Shown here: positions 1-8,440 of the stretch, one piece after another
Layout: each line of letters starts with the position of its first letter
Numbering within the stretch: position 1 is the stretch's first letter
From: Natronorubrum halalkaliphilum
Lineage (GTDB): Archaea; Halobacteriota; Halobacteria; Halobacteriales; Natrialbaceae
DNA: 64,000 bases
Direction: 5' to 3'
Assembly: GCF_009834785.1 (NCBI RefSeq)
Contig: NZ_WUYX01000008.1
Coordinates: 27,814 to 91,813 of the forward strand
The notes under the pieces: model-generated
Told to the model about the DNA's origin: nothing
The model's input: only the letters and a program-made list of their open reading frames with translations
The model's database searches: none
Translations under genes and position numbers: made by a program

Positions 1-2617
1 GGCCAACCTTGTTGTTGTACCCGGTTCCCATCGGTGCAAAATCTATGTCGTCGTTGATTTCGAGTGGGCCAGCACCTGCAGCCCGAACTGCCGGTACTTC
101 GGTTTGGTTGACGGCCGCTTGCGAAGAATGGTAAGTGGGTGAACCGTCGACATCGACGTGAACATCGTTCAGTACATCGGAGGTATCGATCTCAGAACCG
201 CCTTCATCCTGTAACATCTCTTCACCTGAACCGAGCATTTCGTCGAGTAGATCCATCGGACCACTGATGATATCATTTACCGAATCAAGAAGTCCACCTA
301 ATAAATCATTGATGAGATTTTCACCACCTGTCGTCACTTTCTCGTGTTCGCTTGCCAACTCGTGGACATATTTGTAAATGGTATTGAAATATGTCTGCCG
401 AGCCTCCATCGTAGCGATATCCGGCCCATTATCGAAGTCATCGTGCTCGGTTACAAACTCCGATTCCATTTCTTCAACGCTCTCATTGATTTCCCTCATC
501 GGACTTTCATCGGCCGTCAGCATCTCCGTGATCTCGGCTTCTACCGGTTCGATTTCCGCCACCGTCTCGTTGTGTACTTTCATGAGATCTCCCCAGACGA
601 TATGGTTATGAAGCTGGTCCTGATTCCGAGGTGAAAGCGGAATATCCTCGTCGAAACTGTCGTCGTAGTTAATCGCACTTCTGAAATCGCTCGTCGATTC
701 GATATTCCTAGACCGGTCCTCCAGCCAATCTTCGAAAGACGAGTGACTACCGAAGTTGCTGCCGAAAAATTCTTTCGTCACTTCGTCGGCTGCACCCTCC
801 CAGTTGTTCGGAGCTGCTACGTACGGGTCTGGAGATCCCCCAGAATCGAGCACGTGCTCGACATCGCTTGGATCGGTCTCCAGATTCGGAGCGAATTCTC
901 CATCGAGTTCGAACGAAGCGGTATAATTGGTGTGCCGATCCGCTGATTCCCACACATCGAACGAACTATTCGTGGTCGTATCGTTCCAATAGCGGTATGT
1001 GAGATATCTCATCTCAATCTCGATGTCGACCTCAACAAGCGACCGATCGAGGTTGGAATTACCGTTGTCCGCGGTTACTTTGTCAATACGAGCGTCTACC
1101 TCCGTGTTGAACGTATGTTCATTACGGTTGTGTTCAGTATGATTACTAGCATCGTATTCGTCCGGGAGACGAGGAATGGGATGACTGGTGAGGCCATCAC
1201 TAGAGGGAGGATTGCTAATACTTCCGACAATTGTGTTAACCGTATAGACATCATTGATCGCGTTTCTGGTCTGGTCGTAATCGAAAACAGCATCGTTCCT
1301 AAGGTCATTCAGACTATCCTGAACGCCTGAGATGGCATCATTCTCATCTTCTATCGTGGTGTCATCAGTTCGTTCATTCTCATCGTCATCATAATAATCC
1401 TCGAGATATTCTTCACTAAACCGCTCAGTCTCGTTTAATCCCTCTCGCATCTCGGCTTCAAGAGTGTCCTGTCCGAGACCGGCTTCCATCTCGTACATCG
1501 CCATATCCGCAAAGGGGTGGCCTTGAATGGTCCCGCTCTTATCGATATTCCCGAGCAGACCCGAGATGATTTCCTCGATCGTCGGCATGTCGGGTAACTC
1601 GCCGTCCGGAGAGACGACTCCGTCCGCACAGAGATCATCGACACTACTGACGTTCTCGTCAGGATGGAGTTGGGCAGCGATATCGTCGAAATCGTAGTTC
1701 AGGTCGAGTGCACTCTCCGAGAGGTCGTAGGCCATGCACACGAACGGCCCCGCCATCACGCGATTCCCATAGTCGTCTTGCGTTCCAAACACCTCCTGTT
1801 GGGCCGTCAACCGCGCGTCGTTGGCCATCACTTCCGTGTGTTCGTTCGGGGTAACGTTCTCGAAGGCACGATCCGCGGGATCGCCGAGCAACCGATCGTA
1901 GTAGGCCTTCCCCCAGGTCAGCGGCCACATCCGTTTTGCGAGGTCGTAGCCGTACCCCTCGCGGTCCTCGATACTCTCGAGCATCCCCTTGTTCAGATGC
2001 GTTTCGTACTCCTCGACGCGGTCGTGGAGTTCCATCATCGTCGTCCCCACCGAAACCGTAACGTTGCGCGTCACCGCCGTCTCGAGGTCCCCATCGCCGT
2101 CCCGAACGGCGAACTCGACATCCCGGATCGTTACGTCCATGATCCCGTCGTTCTCCTCGAGGGTGACGGAGTCGAGGGCCGACTCGAGGTCGTCGTTGTC
2201 GGTCCAGTCGTCGACCTCGGGCATCGAGACGGCGACAGTCCGGCCCTGACCGACGGTCTGTTCCCGGCCGTCGAGCGCCCTGGTGGCTTCCGCGAGGATC
2301 GTAAGTCTCGTCTGGTCTTCGAACGCGGTGTCGCCCTCGAGTACACCCTCGAGATCGGAATCGACGCTCGTCACCGGCGAGCGGACGACTTCGTCGGTCG
2401 CTCTGACGGTCGCCTGTCGGATCTCGCTGGTCGCATACGCTTCTCCCCGATCGATCGCCCGATCCGTACCGCGATCGATCTCCGGTTCGCCGCGCGTCTG
2501 CAACGTTGCGGCGATCATGACCGAACTCATGAGGAGCAACACGCCGATAACCGCGAACGGAATTCGCGCTCTGTCATCGGCCGCGAGCGAAATCGTTCCG
2601 GGCCGTTCGCCTCTCAT
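1..2617 (-). CDS. Partial DUF7286-like large surface/pilus-associated protein (C-terminus beyond window)
   Basis: The minus-strand frame stays open from the ATG at 2617 to base 1, giving 872 residues with no stop seen, so the gene continues to the left. Residues ~15-45 form one hydrophobic segment (IPFAVIGVLLLMSSVMIAA) behind a short basic head, typical of type III/IV pilin-like or N-anchored exported haloarchaeal proteins; the rest is long, acidic, rich in Asp/Glu/Asn and extracellular in character. The N-terminal layout matches what I know of DUF7286, usually found near type II/IV secretion and pilus genes. The start overlaps the stop of the upstream 44-aa ORF by 4 bp (ATGA), so the two are probably co-transcribed. 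Codon usage shifts: the first ~320 codons are GC-rich like the genome, while the part below about 1600 uses many AAT, GAT, TTA and GGT codons. The family is inferred from length and N-terminus; no catalytic motif was seen. Confidence 0.7.
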   Translation of the reverse strand, partial: MRGERPGTISLAADDRARIPFAVIGVLLLMSSVMIAATLQTRGEPEIDRGTDRAIDRGEAYATSEIRQATVRATDEVVRSPVTSVDSDLEGVLEGDTAFEDQTRLTILAEATRALDGREQTVGQGRTVAVSMPEVDDWTDNDDLESALDSVTLEENDGIMDVTIRDVEFAVRDGDGDLETAVTRNVTVSVGTTMMELHDRVEEYETHLNKGMLESIEDREGYGYDLAKRMWPLTWGKAYYDRLLGDPADRAFENVTPNEHTEVMANDARLTAQQEVFGTQDDYGNRVMAGPFVCMAYDLSESALDLNYDFDDIAAQLHPDENVSSVDDLCADGVVSPDGELPDMPTIEEIISGLLGNIDKSGTIQGHPFADMAMYEMEAGLGQDTLEAEMREGLNETERFSEEYLEDYYDDDENERTDDTTIEDENDAISGVQDSLNDLRNDAVFDYDQTRNAINDVYTVNTIVGSISNPPSSDGLTSHPIPRLPDEYDASNHTEHNRNEHTFNTEVDARIDKVTADNGNSNLDRSLVEVDIEIEMRYLTYRYWNDTTTNSSFDVWESADRHTNYTASFELDGEFAPNLETDPSDVEHVLDSGGSPDPYVAAPNNWEGAADEVTKEFFGSNFGSHSSFEDWLEDRSRNIESTSDFRSAINYDDSFDEDIPLSPRNQDQLHNHIVWGDLMKVHNETVAEIEPVEAEITEMLTADESPMREINESVEEMESEFVTEHDDFDNGPDIATMEARQTYFNTIYKYVHELASEHEKVTTGGENLINDLLGGLLDSVNDIISGPMDLLDEMLGSGEEMLQDEGGSEIDTSDVLNDVHVDVDGSPTYHSSQAAVNQTEVPAVRAAGAGPLEINDDIDFAPMGTGYNNKVG

Positions 2618-2748
2618 TCGTCCCAGCGCCGGATCGGTAGCAGGACGTTTTCGGCCCGCAACGGCCCGGAGACCGCTCCAGTGTTTCGTTCGTCGCGTTC
2701 AGTACGCTGGTTGGCCAGAACGATACCGACAGGGCCATCCCGATTCAT
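2614..2748 (-). CDS. Small hypothetical protein (44 aa), leaderless
   Basis: This ORF encodes 44 residues starting MNRDGPVGIVLANQ and ending PIRRWDE. A clear TATA box (TTTAAATA on the minus strand, 2772-2779) lies 27 bp upstream of the ATG, the spacing expected for a leaderless haloarchaeal transcript beginning at this codon. The stop codon overlaps the start of the large DUF7286-like gene by 4 bp, which suggests translational coupling. There is no membrane segment or recognised motif; the protein is charged and polar. It may be a real microprotein or a short leader ORF whose translation couples to the downstream start. I do not recognise a family. Confidence 0.55.
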   Translation of the reverse strand: MNRDGPVGIVLANQRTERDERNTGAVSGPLRAENVLLPIRRWDE

Positions 2749-2771
2749 AGGGCAGTTGGGCCGCCCCTTCG

Positions 2772-2779
2772 TATTTAAA
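2772..2779 (-). promoter_or_regulatory. TATA box for the 44-aa ORF / DUF7286-like operon
   Basis: TTTAAATA on the minus strand, centred 27 bp upstream of the ATG at 2748. This is the archaeal TATA position for a transcript that starts at the A of the start codon. Confidence 0.7.
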
Positions 2780-2824
2780 CACTAACCGCACATTCCGTGA
2801 GTCTGCCAGGAAGCGAACGGTGGC

Positions 2825-3673
2825 TCACGCCGACGCGCTCTCGAGAACGACCCGATCGCCGACCTCGAGACCGAATTCCTCGTCGCCGCGGTCCTGATTG
2901 ACGTCGAGTTCGACGTAACCGTGGCTTCCGACGGTCGCGAGTCGAGCACCGACCGGAACGGCGGCGAAGGTCTCGCCGACGGGAACCGATTCGCCGTTCG
3001 TGACGATTCGATCGTACTCCGCGAGGAAGGTACCGGGAACGTTCGTGATAACGTTTCCAAAGTCGTCGACGACGAGGACCTCGCCCGTCGCGCGGGTATC
3101 CTCGAGCGTCGGCTCGGGGAGGGCGAGATCAACGGGGTCGTTTTCAAGCGGCGAGAGCCACGCGAGCGACTCGAGGTCGTCGAGACGCGTTTCGTGTACC
3201 GTTCCAGCGGCGGGCGCGAAGATATCTCGGCCGTGGAACGTGTTGCTGGCGTTCACCGAGTTGGATCCGTGAGACGAGAGCGCTGTCGCGTTCGAACTCG
3301 GCGAATCGCCGCCCGCGGGATCGACCGACTCGAGACGCGACTCGTCGATGACAAACGATTCGAACGCCGCATCGTCGGCAAGTCGTCGCGCGACGGGACA
3401 CAAGACGCCGTTGTCGGGGCCGACGAGCGTGTGCTCGCCCGCACGAACGACGAGCGCGTTGCGGTCGGTTCCGACGCCGGGGTCGATGACAACGAGGTGG
3501 GTCGCCATGGGAAAGTACGGGAGCGTTTCGCGAAGCCAGAACGCGGCTGTGCGGACGTCCTGTCGGGGAAAGTCGTGTCCGATGTCGACCAGTCTGGCGT
3601 CCGTTCGTCGACAGAGCACGCCTTTCATCGCCGCGGGGTAGGGCGTGCCGAAATCCGATGCGAGCGTGATCAC
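2825..3673 (-). CDS. SAM hydroxide adenosyltransferase / SAM hydrolase (DUF62)
   Basis: DUF62-family enzyme of about 282 residues that cleaves S-adenosyl-L-methionine with water-derived hydroxide to adenosine and methionine; related to fluorinase and chlorinase. The family signatures are visible in order: ITLASDFG at the N-terminus, then VVIDPGVGTDR, then VGPDNG, whose Asp and Asn residues bind SAM ribose and methionine. No halide-specific loop can be judged by eye. The preferred start is the GTG at 3673 (reading M-ITLASDFG), which matches the usual compact N-terminus of this family; a TTG at 3700 would add nine residues. It lies 104 bp downstream of nadM on the same strand, and may be read through from the nadM promoter. 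A poorly conserved Ser/Asn-rich stretch sits between residues ~125 and 160. Confidence 0.88.
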   Translation of the reverse strand: MITLASDFGTPYPAAMKGVLCRRTDARLVDIGHDFPRQDVRTAAFWLRETLPYFPMATHLVVIDPGVGTDRNALVVRAGEHTLVGPDNGVLCPVARRLADDAAFESFVIDESRLESVDPAGGDSPSSNATALSSHGSNSVNASNTFHGRDIFAPAAGTVHETRLDDLESLAWLSPLENDPVDLALPEPTLEDTRATGEVLVVDDFGNVITNVPGTFLAEYDRIVTNGESVPVGETFAAVPVGARLATVGSHGYVELDVNQDRGDEEFGLEVGDRVVLESASA

Positions 3674-3777
3674 GGGCGATGGTACGAACCGCTCGGCCAA
3701 AGTCGATGCGTCTCCGTCCCGGCGCCGGGGACGGCCACCGGACTCGAGAAGACAGACGGAACGGACCTATCGGAGAA

Positions 3778-4296
3778 TCAGTCGCCGTTCGAGTCCGAGC
3801 CGCTGATCATCTGGATGCGCTCGATGCCGCCGATTTCGCCGACGACGTCGGCGACGGCTTCGGGGACCAGCGTCTCCCAGTCGCCGCCGTGGATCATCCG
3901 TTGGCGGACCTCGCTCCCCTCGAGGACCTCCCGATTAAACATGGGCGACTGGCGGATTTCGATGTCGGCCTCCCGAAACAGTTGGATGACGAGCGGGTTG
4001 TTCGAGTAGGCGACGTCGAAGTCGGGGCTCATGCTCTGGACGTGGCTCACCCAGACCGAGTTGCGCTCTAAGTCTTCGATCGGGACGGCGTAGGTCACGA
4101 GATCGTAATCCACGAGTGACTTCGTGATCATCATGATCCGTTCGCCCGCCGTGAACGGATTTCGAACCGTATGTGAGTCGTCGGCGCTTCCGATGCCGAG
4201 GACGAGTTCGTCGACGTCCTCCGCGATCTGCTCGACCATGCTAAGGTGGCCGTTGTGGAAGGGCTGAAACCGGCCAATGTAGAACCCCCGAGTCAT
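3778..4296 (-). CDS. nadM: Nicotinamide-nucleotide adenylyltransferase (archaeal NadM type)
   Basis: Cytosolic enzyme making NAD from NMN and ATP. The 172-residue product has the archaeal NMNAT layout: an N-terminal nucleotidyltransferase signature GRFQPFHNGH with the HxGH histidines at H14 and H17, then a Rossmann core, and the late SEVRQRMI stretch replacing the bacterial ISTxxR motif. I chose the ATG at 4296 rather than an upstream in-frame codon because it starts right before the conserved first strand (MTRGFYIGRF) and because a CTTAAG TATA-like box lies 27 bp upstream, fitting a leaderless mRNA. The SAM hydrolase gene follows on the same strand. Confidence 0.95.
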   Translation of the reverse strand: MTRGFYIGRFQPFHNGHLSMVEQIAEDVDELVLGIGSADDSHTVRNPFTAGERIMMITKSLVDYDLVTYAVPIEDLERNSVWVSHVQSMSPDFDVAYSNNPLVIQLFREADIEIRQSPMFNREVLEGSEVRQRMIHGGDWETLVPEAVADVVGEIGGIERIQMISGSDSNGD

Positions 4297-4775
4297 GCCG
4301 AAACGTGTTGGTGCAGTGTGCTTAAGCGTGGCGAGTTTCCGACGAAATCGATCGCAACTTCGTCCATAGCGTGTAACCTCGCTGTCCATCTCCGCGTGTG
4401 AACACGGCGTACCGCGCTCGAGTCCGTCATCACGTCGTTTCGAACAGTAACTGATACTGTCGGACAGCAGTCACTGAGAAGTCGGTCGCAAATTCGCGGC
4501 CGTCATCCCCGAGGACGGCCGCAGTAGCGCGACTGATCTTCGAATTGTTCTGTCTGGCAGTATGACCGTTCGGTGTTGGATCGAACAGCCGGTCGTAGTT
4601 CGATTATCCTCAGTCATATTTTACTTATCACCACAACGGATGAAAACGACGGGCGAAATTCCCAATCGGTACTGTCGAACGCTGTGGAGCCGGGTTTCAG
4701 CCACTGTCACCATCCTCCGCATGGAGAAAGTATATCAGTGGCAATCCCTTCGAATCAGGTACTGAACAGAGTTCT
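4297..4775. other. Divergent intergenic region nadM/lonB with a 9-bp-stem hairpin
   Basis: This 479-bp gap separates the divergent nadM and lonB genes. It holds a perfect dyad at 4496-4522 (stem GCGGCCGTC / GACGGCCGC, 9-nt loop), an AT-rich stretch at 4615-4630, and a TATA-like AAGTATATC near 4727-4735, about 44 bp before the lonB ATG, which implies a leader of roughly 15-20 nt. Short open frames here have low GC3 and no recognisable protein, and I do not call them. Confidence 0.5.
4321..4326 (-). promoter_or_regulatory. TATA-like box of nadM
   Basis: CTTAAG centred 27 bp upstream of the nadM ATG at 4296, the position expected for leaderless initiation. Confidence 0.55.
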
Positions 4776-6971
4776 ATGAGCAACGATACGAACGTTGACG
4801 ACCCTCCCGAAGACGCCACTGGCGCTGCGCCTGACGAGGAGCAGGCACAGTCACAGGACCAGGAGCAGGAGCCAGAGCGTCAGGGAGACCGGTCGCCGAT
4901 CGAGGAGGACGGTGACCGAAACGACGATGTCGGCGACGGTGACGAGTTCGACGATCCGATCGACGATTTCGAGCCGGACTCGACCGACAACGACGACGAT
5001 ATCGAGACCGTCGAAGACCTCGGGAGTACGGTCGAAGTCGACCCCGGCGTCGAAGTCGACGAGGACATCGCCGAAGACGATCTTCTCGGCGGCCTCAAGA
5101 TCGACTCGACGGAAGATATCGAAGTTCCCGACCGACTCGTCGATCAGGTCATCGGACAAGACGAGGCACGGGATATTATCATCAAAGCAGCCAAGCAACG
5201 CCGCCACGTGATGATGATCGGCTCGCCGGGGACCGGCAAGTCGATGCTCGCGAAGGCGATGAGTCAGCTGCTACCGCAGGAGGATCTCCAGGACGTTTTA
5301 GTCTACCACAACCCGGACGACGGGAACGAGCCGAAGGTCCGAACCGTCCCCGCAGGGAAAGGCGAACAGATCATCGACGCCCACAAGGAGGAAGCCCGCA
5401 AGCGCAACCAGATGCGGTCGATCCTGATGTGGATCATCATCGCGATCATCGTCGGCTACGCGATTCTCACCGTAAATATCCTGCTCGGGATTCTCGCGGC
5501 GGGTATCGTCTGGCTGATCTTCCGCTATACGAGCCGCGGCACGGATGCGATGGTGCCCAACATGATCGTCAACAACGGCGACAAGCGCACCGCGCCGTTC
5601 GAGGACGCGACCGGCGCACACGCCGGTGCACTGCTGGGCGACGTCCGTCACGACCCGTTCCAGTCCGGCGGAATGGAGACGCCGTCTCACGACCGCGTCG
5701 AACCGGGTTCGATCCATCAGGCCAACAAGGGCGTGTTGTTCGTCGACGAGATCAACACCCTGGACGTCCGCACCCAGCAGAAGCTGATGACAGCGATCCA
5801 GGAGGGCGAATTCGCCATCACGGGCCAGTCCGAGCGCTCCTCGGGTGCGATGGTCCAGACCGAACCCGTCCCCTGTGACTTCGTCATGATCGCGGCCGGG
5901 AACCTGGACGCGATGGAGAACATGCACCCGGCACTCCGAAACCGGGTCAAAGGGTACGGGTACGAGGTCTACATGGAGGACACCATCGAGGACACCCCCG
6001 AAATGCGGCGCAAGTACGCCCGCTTTATCGCCCAGGAGGTCGAACGCGACGGCCGTCTACCCCACTTCACCGACGACGCTGTCGAGGAACTCATCCTCGA
6101 GGCAAAGCGTCGTTCCGGCCGGAAGAACCACCTGACGCTTCACTTCCGGACCCTCGGTGGACTCGTCCGCGTCGCGGGAGACATCGCACGCTCGGAAGAC
6201 CGAGAGTACACGACCCGCGATGACGTCCTGCAGGCTAAAGGTCGCTCGCGCTCGATCGAGCAACAGCTCGCCGACGACTACATCGAGCGCCGGAAGGACT
6301 ACGAGCTGCAGGTCGCCGAAGGCGGCGTCGAGGGCCGCGTCAACGGCCTCGCCGTCATGGGCGAAGACTCCGGGATCATGCTCCCCGTCATGGCCGAGAT
6401 CGCGCCCGCACAGGGCGGCGGTCAGGTCATCGCGACCGGCCAGCTCAAGGAGATGGCCGAGGAATCGGTCCAGAACGTCTCGGCGATCATCAAGAAGTTC
6501 TCCGACGTCGATCTCTCGGAGAAGGACATCCACATCCAGTTCGTCCAGGCCGGCCAACAGGGCGTCGACGGCGACTCCGCCTCGATCACGGTGGCGACGG
6601 CCGTCATCAGCGCCTTGGAGGACATCCCGGTCGATCAGACCGTAGCCATGACCGGCTCGCTGTCGGTCCGGGGTGATGTGCTCCCGGTCGGCGGGGTCAC
6701 CCACAAGATCGAGGCCGCCGCCAAGGCCGGCTGCGACAAGGTCATCATTCCGAAGGCCAACGAACAGGACGTGATGATCGAAGACGAGTACGACGAAATG
6801 GTCGAGATCATCCCGTGTTCGAACATCAGCGAGGTCCTCGACGTCGCCCTGATGGGCGAACCGAAGAAGGACTCGCTGGTCGATCGACTCAAATCGATAA
6901 CCGGCACGGCGTTCGATCAGGGACAGGGCGCCGTCGGCTCCGCCAGCGGCTCGAACCCGAGCCCACAGTAA
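4776..6971 (+). CDS. lonB: Membrane-anchored ATP-dependent protease LonB
   Basis: Archaeal Lon, an essential AAA+ serine protease at the cytoplasmic face of the membrane; in haloarchaea it controls membrane-lipid carotenoid levels through phytoene synthase turnover. The 731-residue product has a very acidic N-terminus (1-115), Walker A GSPGTGKS (149-156), a membrane insertion of two segments (about 214-249), Walker B LFVDEI (321-326), AAA+ sensor regions, and a C-terminal Lon protease domain. The catalytic dyad is visible as S601 in DGDSAS and K644 in GVTHKIEAA. Length and order fit LonB. The gene is followed 12 bp later by a CPBP membrane protease, the usual haloarchaeal neighbour, probably as an operon. 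The last ~25 residues are a low-complexity Ser/Gly tail. Confidence 0.97.
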   Translation: MSNDTNVDDPPEDATGAAPDEEQAQSQDQEQEPERQGDRSPIEEDGDRNDDVGDGDEFDDPIDDFEPDSTDNDDDIETVEDLGSTVEVDPGVEVDEDIAEDDLLGGLKIDSTEDIEVPDRLVDQVIGQDEARDIIIKAAKQRRHVMMIGSPGTGKSMLAKAMSQLLPQEDLQDVLVYHNPDDGNEPKVRTVPAGKGEQIIDAHKEEARKRNQMRSILMWIIIAIIVGYAILTVNILLGILAAGIVWLIFRYTSRGTDAMVPNMIVNNGDKRTAPFEDATGAHAGALLGDVRHDPFQSGGMETPSHDRVEPGSIHQANKGVLFVDEINTLDVRTQQKLMTAIQEGEFAITGQSERSSGAMVQTEPVPCDFVMIAAGNLDAMENMHPALRNRVKGYGYEVYMEDTIEDTPEMRRKYARFIAQEVERDGRLPHFTDDAVEELILEAKRRSGRKNHLTLHFRTLGGLVRVAGDIARSEDREYTTRDDVLQAKGRSRSIEQQLADDYIERRKDYELQVAEGGVEGRVNGLAVMGEDSGIMLPVMAEIAPAQGGGQVIATGQLKEMAEESVQNVSAIIKKFSDVDLSEKDIHIQFVQAGQQGVDGDSASITVATAVISALEDIPVDQTVAMTGSLSVRGDVLPVGGVTHKIEAAAKAGCDKVIIPKANEQDVMIEDEYDEMVEIIPCSNISEVLDVALMGEPKKDSLVDRLKSITGTAFDQGQGAVGSASGSNPSPQ

Positions 6972-6983
6972 CAAAAGCGACAG

Positions 6984-8021
6984 ATGGTTCAGTGGACGAC
7001 GTTCGCCGGCATTACGGGCGTCGTCCTCGTGTTGCTTCTCGTTCTTTCACACCTCACACAGTCGGCGTTCGATGACGGCGATCTCGAGCGCGAAAGCGGA
7101 GACGACGTCGTCGCGACTGCCGGCGAGAGAGCGATCGATCCGGACAGCTCGCGATCGAACGCAACCGTCGATTCGGAGGGTGTGTCCGACGCGGCGACGA
7201 CGCCGACGTCCACGGGCGCAAGCGTCGACCGAGAGTCCGGCGACGCAGCCGATTATTCGGCGCAAGGTCGCTCGAGTCGGGAGTCCGACGAGCCAGTGGG
7301 GTTCGATGAGTTCGGCGACGTCGGCGAGTTCGATACCGACCGCGACCGCGAGGAACTGAGCGAACAGCCACCGGAGCGCGAGTACGACCGCGGCCGGAGC
7401 GTCGATCCCGAATCGCTGTCGACCGGAGCGCTCCTGGCAAACGTCGCGTTTTCACAGGGACTGTTCGCGCTCGTGTTGCTCGGTGCGGTGCTCTATACGG
7501 GCATTCCGGCCGACGCCCTGGGCATCGAATTCTCGGTTGCGTACCTCGAGCAGGGGCTGTTGCTCGGTGCGGCTGCCGGGATCGTCCTCTACGTCGCAAA
7601 CGAGATCGGAGCGGCGACGGCGACTCGGCTCGGATTCGATCACGACGAAGAGCTTCGCGGGCTGCTGGCTCCGGATTCGATACAGGGGTGGCTGGCGCTC
7701 TTGCTCGTCGTGCTTCCGATCATCGCCGTTTTCGAGGAGTTGCTCTTCCGGGCGGCGCTGATCGGCGTCATCTCGGCCGGCTTCGGCGTCTCGCCGTGGC
7801 TGCTCGCCGTGGTTTCGTCGGTTGCATTCGCCGTCGGTCACGGGGTTCAGGGATCGGTCGGCGTCGTCGTCACGGGCCTTCTCGGGTTCGTTCTCGCGGC
7901 GATTTTCATCGTCACCGGGAGCTTTCTGGTCGTCGTCGTCGCCCACTACCTGATCAACGCGTTCGAGTTTATCGTCCACGAAGGCGTCGGCCTCGAGTGG
8001 AGCCGGACCCTCGAAAGCTAA
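6984..8021 (+). CDS. CPBP (Rce1/abortive-infection type) intramembrane glutamic protease
   Basis: CPBP-family membrane protease of 345 residues. After one N-terminal hydrophobic segment (~8-22) comes a long acidic, Ser/Asp-rich linker (~30-140), then the multi-helix CPBP core. The family motifs are present: EELLFR (E251, E252, R256), a second-motif His H286 in AVGHG, and H321/N325 in the last core helix (HYLINAF). These residues form the glutamate active site in Rce1-type enzymes. It starts 12 bp after the lonB stop and is likely co-transcribed with it. The substrate is unknown; a role in membrane quality control with LonB is inference from linkage only. Confidence 0.88.
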   Translation: MVQWTTFAGITGVVLVLLLVLSHLTQSAFDDGDLERESGDDVVATAGERAIDPDSSRSNATVDSEGVSDAATTPTSTGASVDRESGDAADYSAQGRSSRESDEPVGFDEFGDVGEFDTDRDREELSEQPPEREYDRGRSVDPESLSTGALLANVAFSQGLFALVLLGAVLYTGIPADALGIEFSVAYLEQGLLLGAAAGIVLYVANEIGAATATRLGFDHDEELRGLLAPDSIQGWLALLLVVLPIIAVFEELLFRAALIGVISAGFGVSPWLLAVVSSVAFAVGHGVQGSVGVVVTGLLGFVLAAIFIVTGSFLVVVVAHYLINAFEFIVHEGVGLEWSRTLES

Positions 8022-8046
8022 GGGAAAGGGACTATTCAGTATCGGT

Positions 8047-8400
8047 ATGAACAGTCTCGACAATATTCCCGAATCCGTCTATCGGCTGATCTTCCTCGGA
8101 ATCGTGCTCTACTTCGCACTGCTCGTGTACGCAACGGTCGGGAACGAACCGCTGGCGGCGTTCGCCGCGTATTTCCTCTTCGGCGTGATCGCAATCGGCG
8201 TCGGGACGGTCCTCTACCTGCAGGCCGACAGGGATCGCGGCTCGCCGGCGATGCTGGGTGCGGCCGTCTGTCTCGTCGTCGGCGGGATGCTCCAGTTCGC
8301 GTTCCTGTTTACCGGCGTTCCGATACTCGACGATGCGTCCTCGCTCGTGGTTTTCGTCGGGATCGGACTCTACATCTACACTGTCTGGTACGCGGATTGA
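8047..8400 (+). CDS. Small four-helix membrane protein, hypothetical
   Basis: A 117-residue protein with four predicted transmembrane segments (about 12-32, 36-56, 67-88 and 92-112) and only short loops. No catalytic motif or family is recognised. It follows the CPBP gene by 25 bp on the same strand, so it may be the third member of the lonB transcription unit. GC-rich codon usage matches the neighbours, supporting a real gene. Confidence 0.7.
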   Translation: MNSLDNIPESVYRLIFLGIVLYFALLVYATVGNEPLAAFAAYFLFGVIAIGVGTVLYLQADRDRGSPAMLGAAVCLVVGGMLQFAFLFTGVPILDDASSLVVFVGIGLYIYTVWYAD

Positions 8401-8440
8401 GCCGCTCCGGGCGGACGTGTTGGATCCACCGATCCATCGA

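Noticed and set aside
1664..2785. Long plus-strand frame opposite the DUF7286-like gene
   Set aside because: Arg/Val/His-rich translation typical of the antisense of a haloarchaeal gene; the minus-strand frame is continuous and has promoter and start support.
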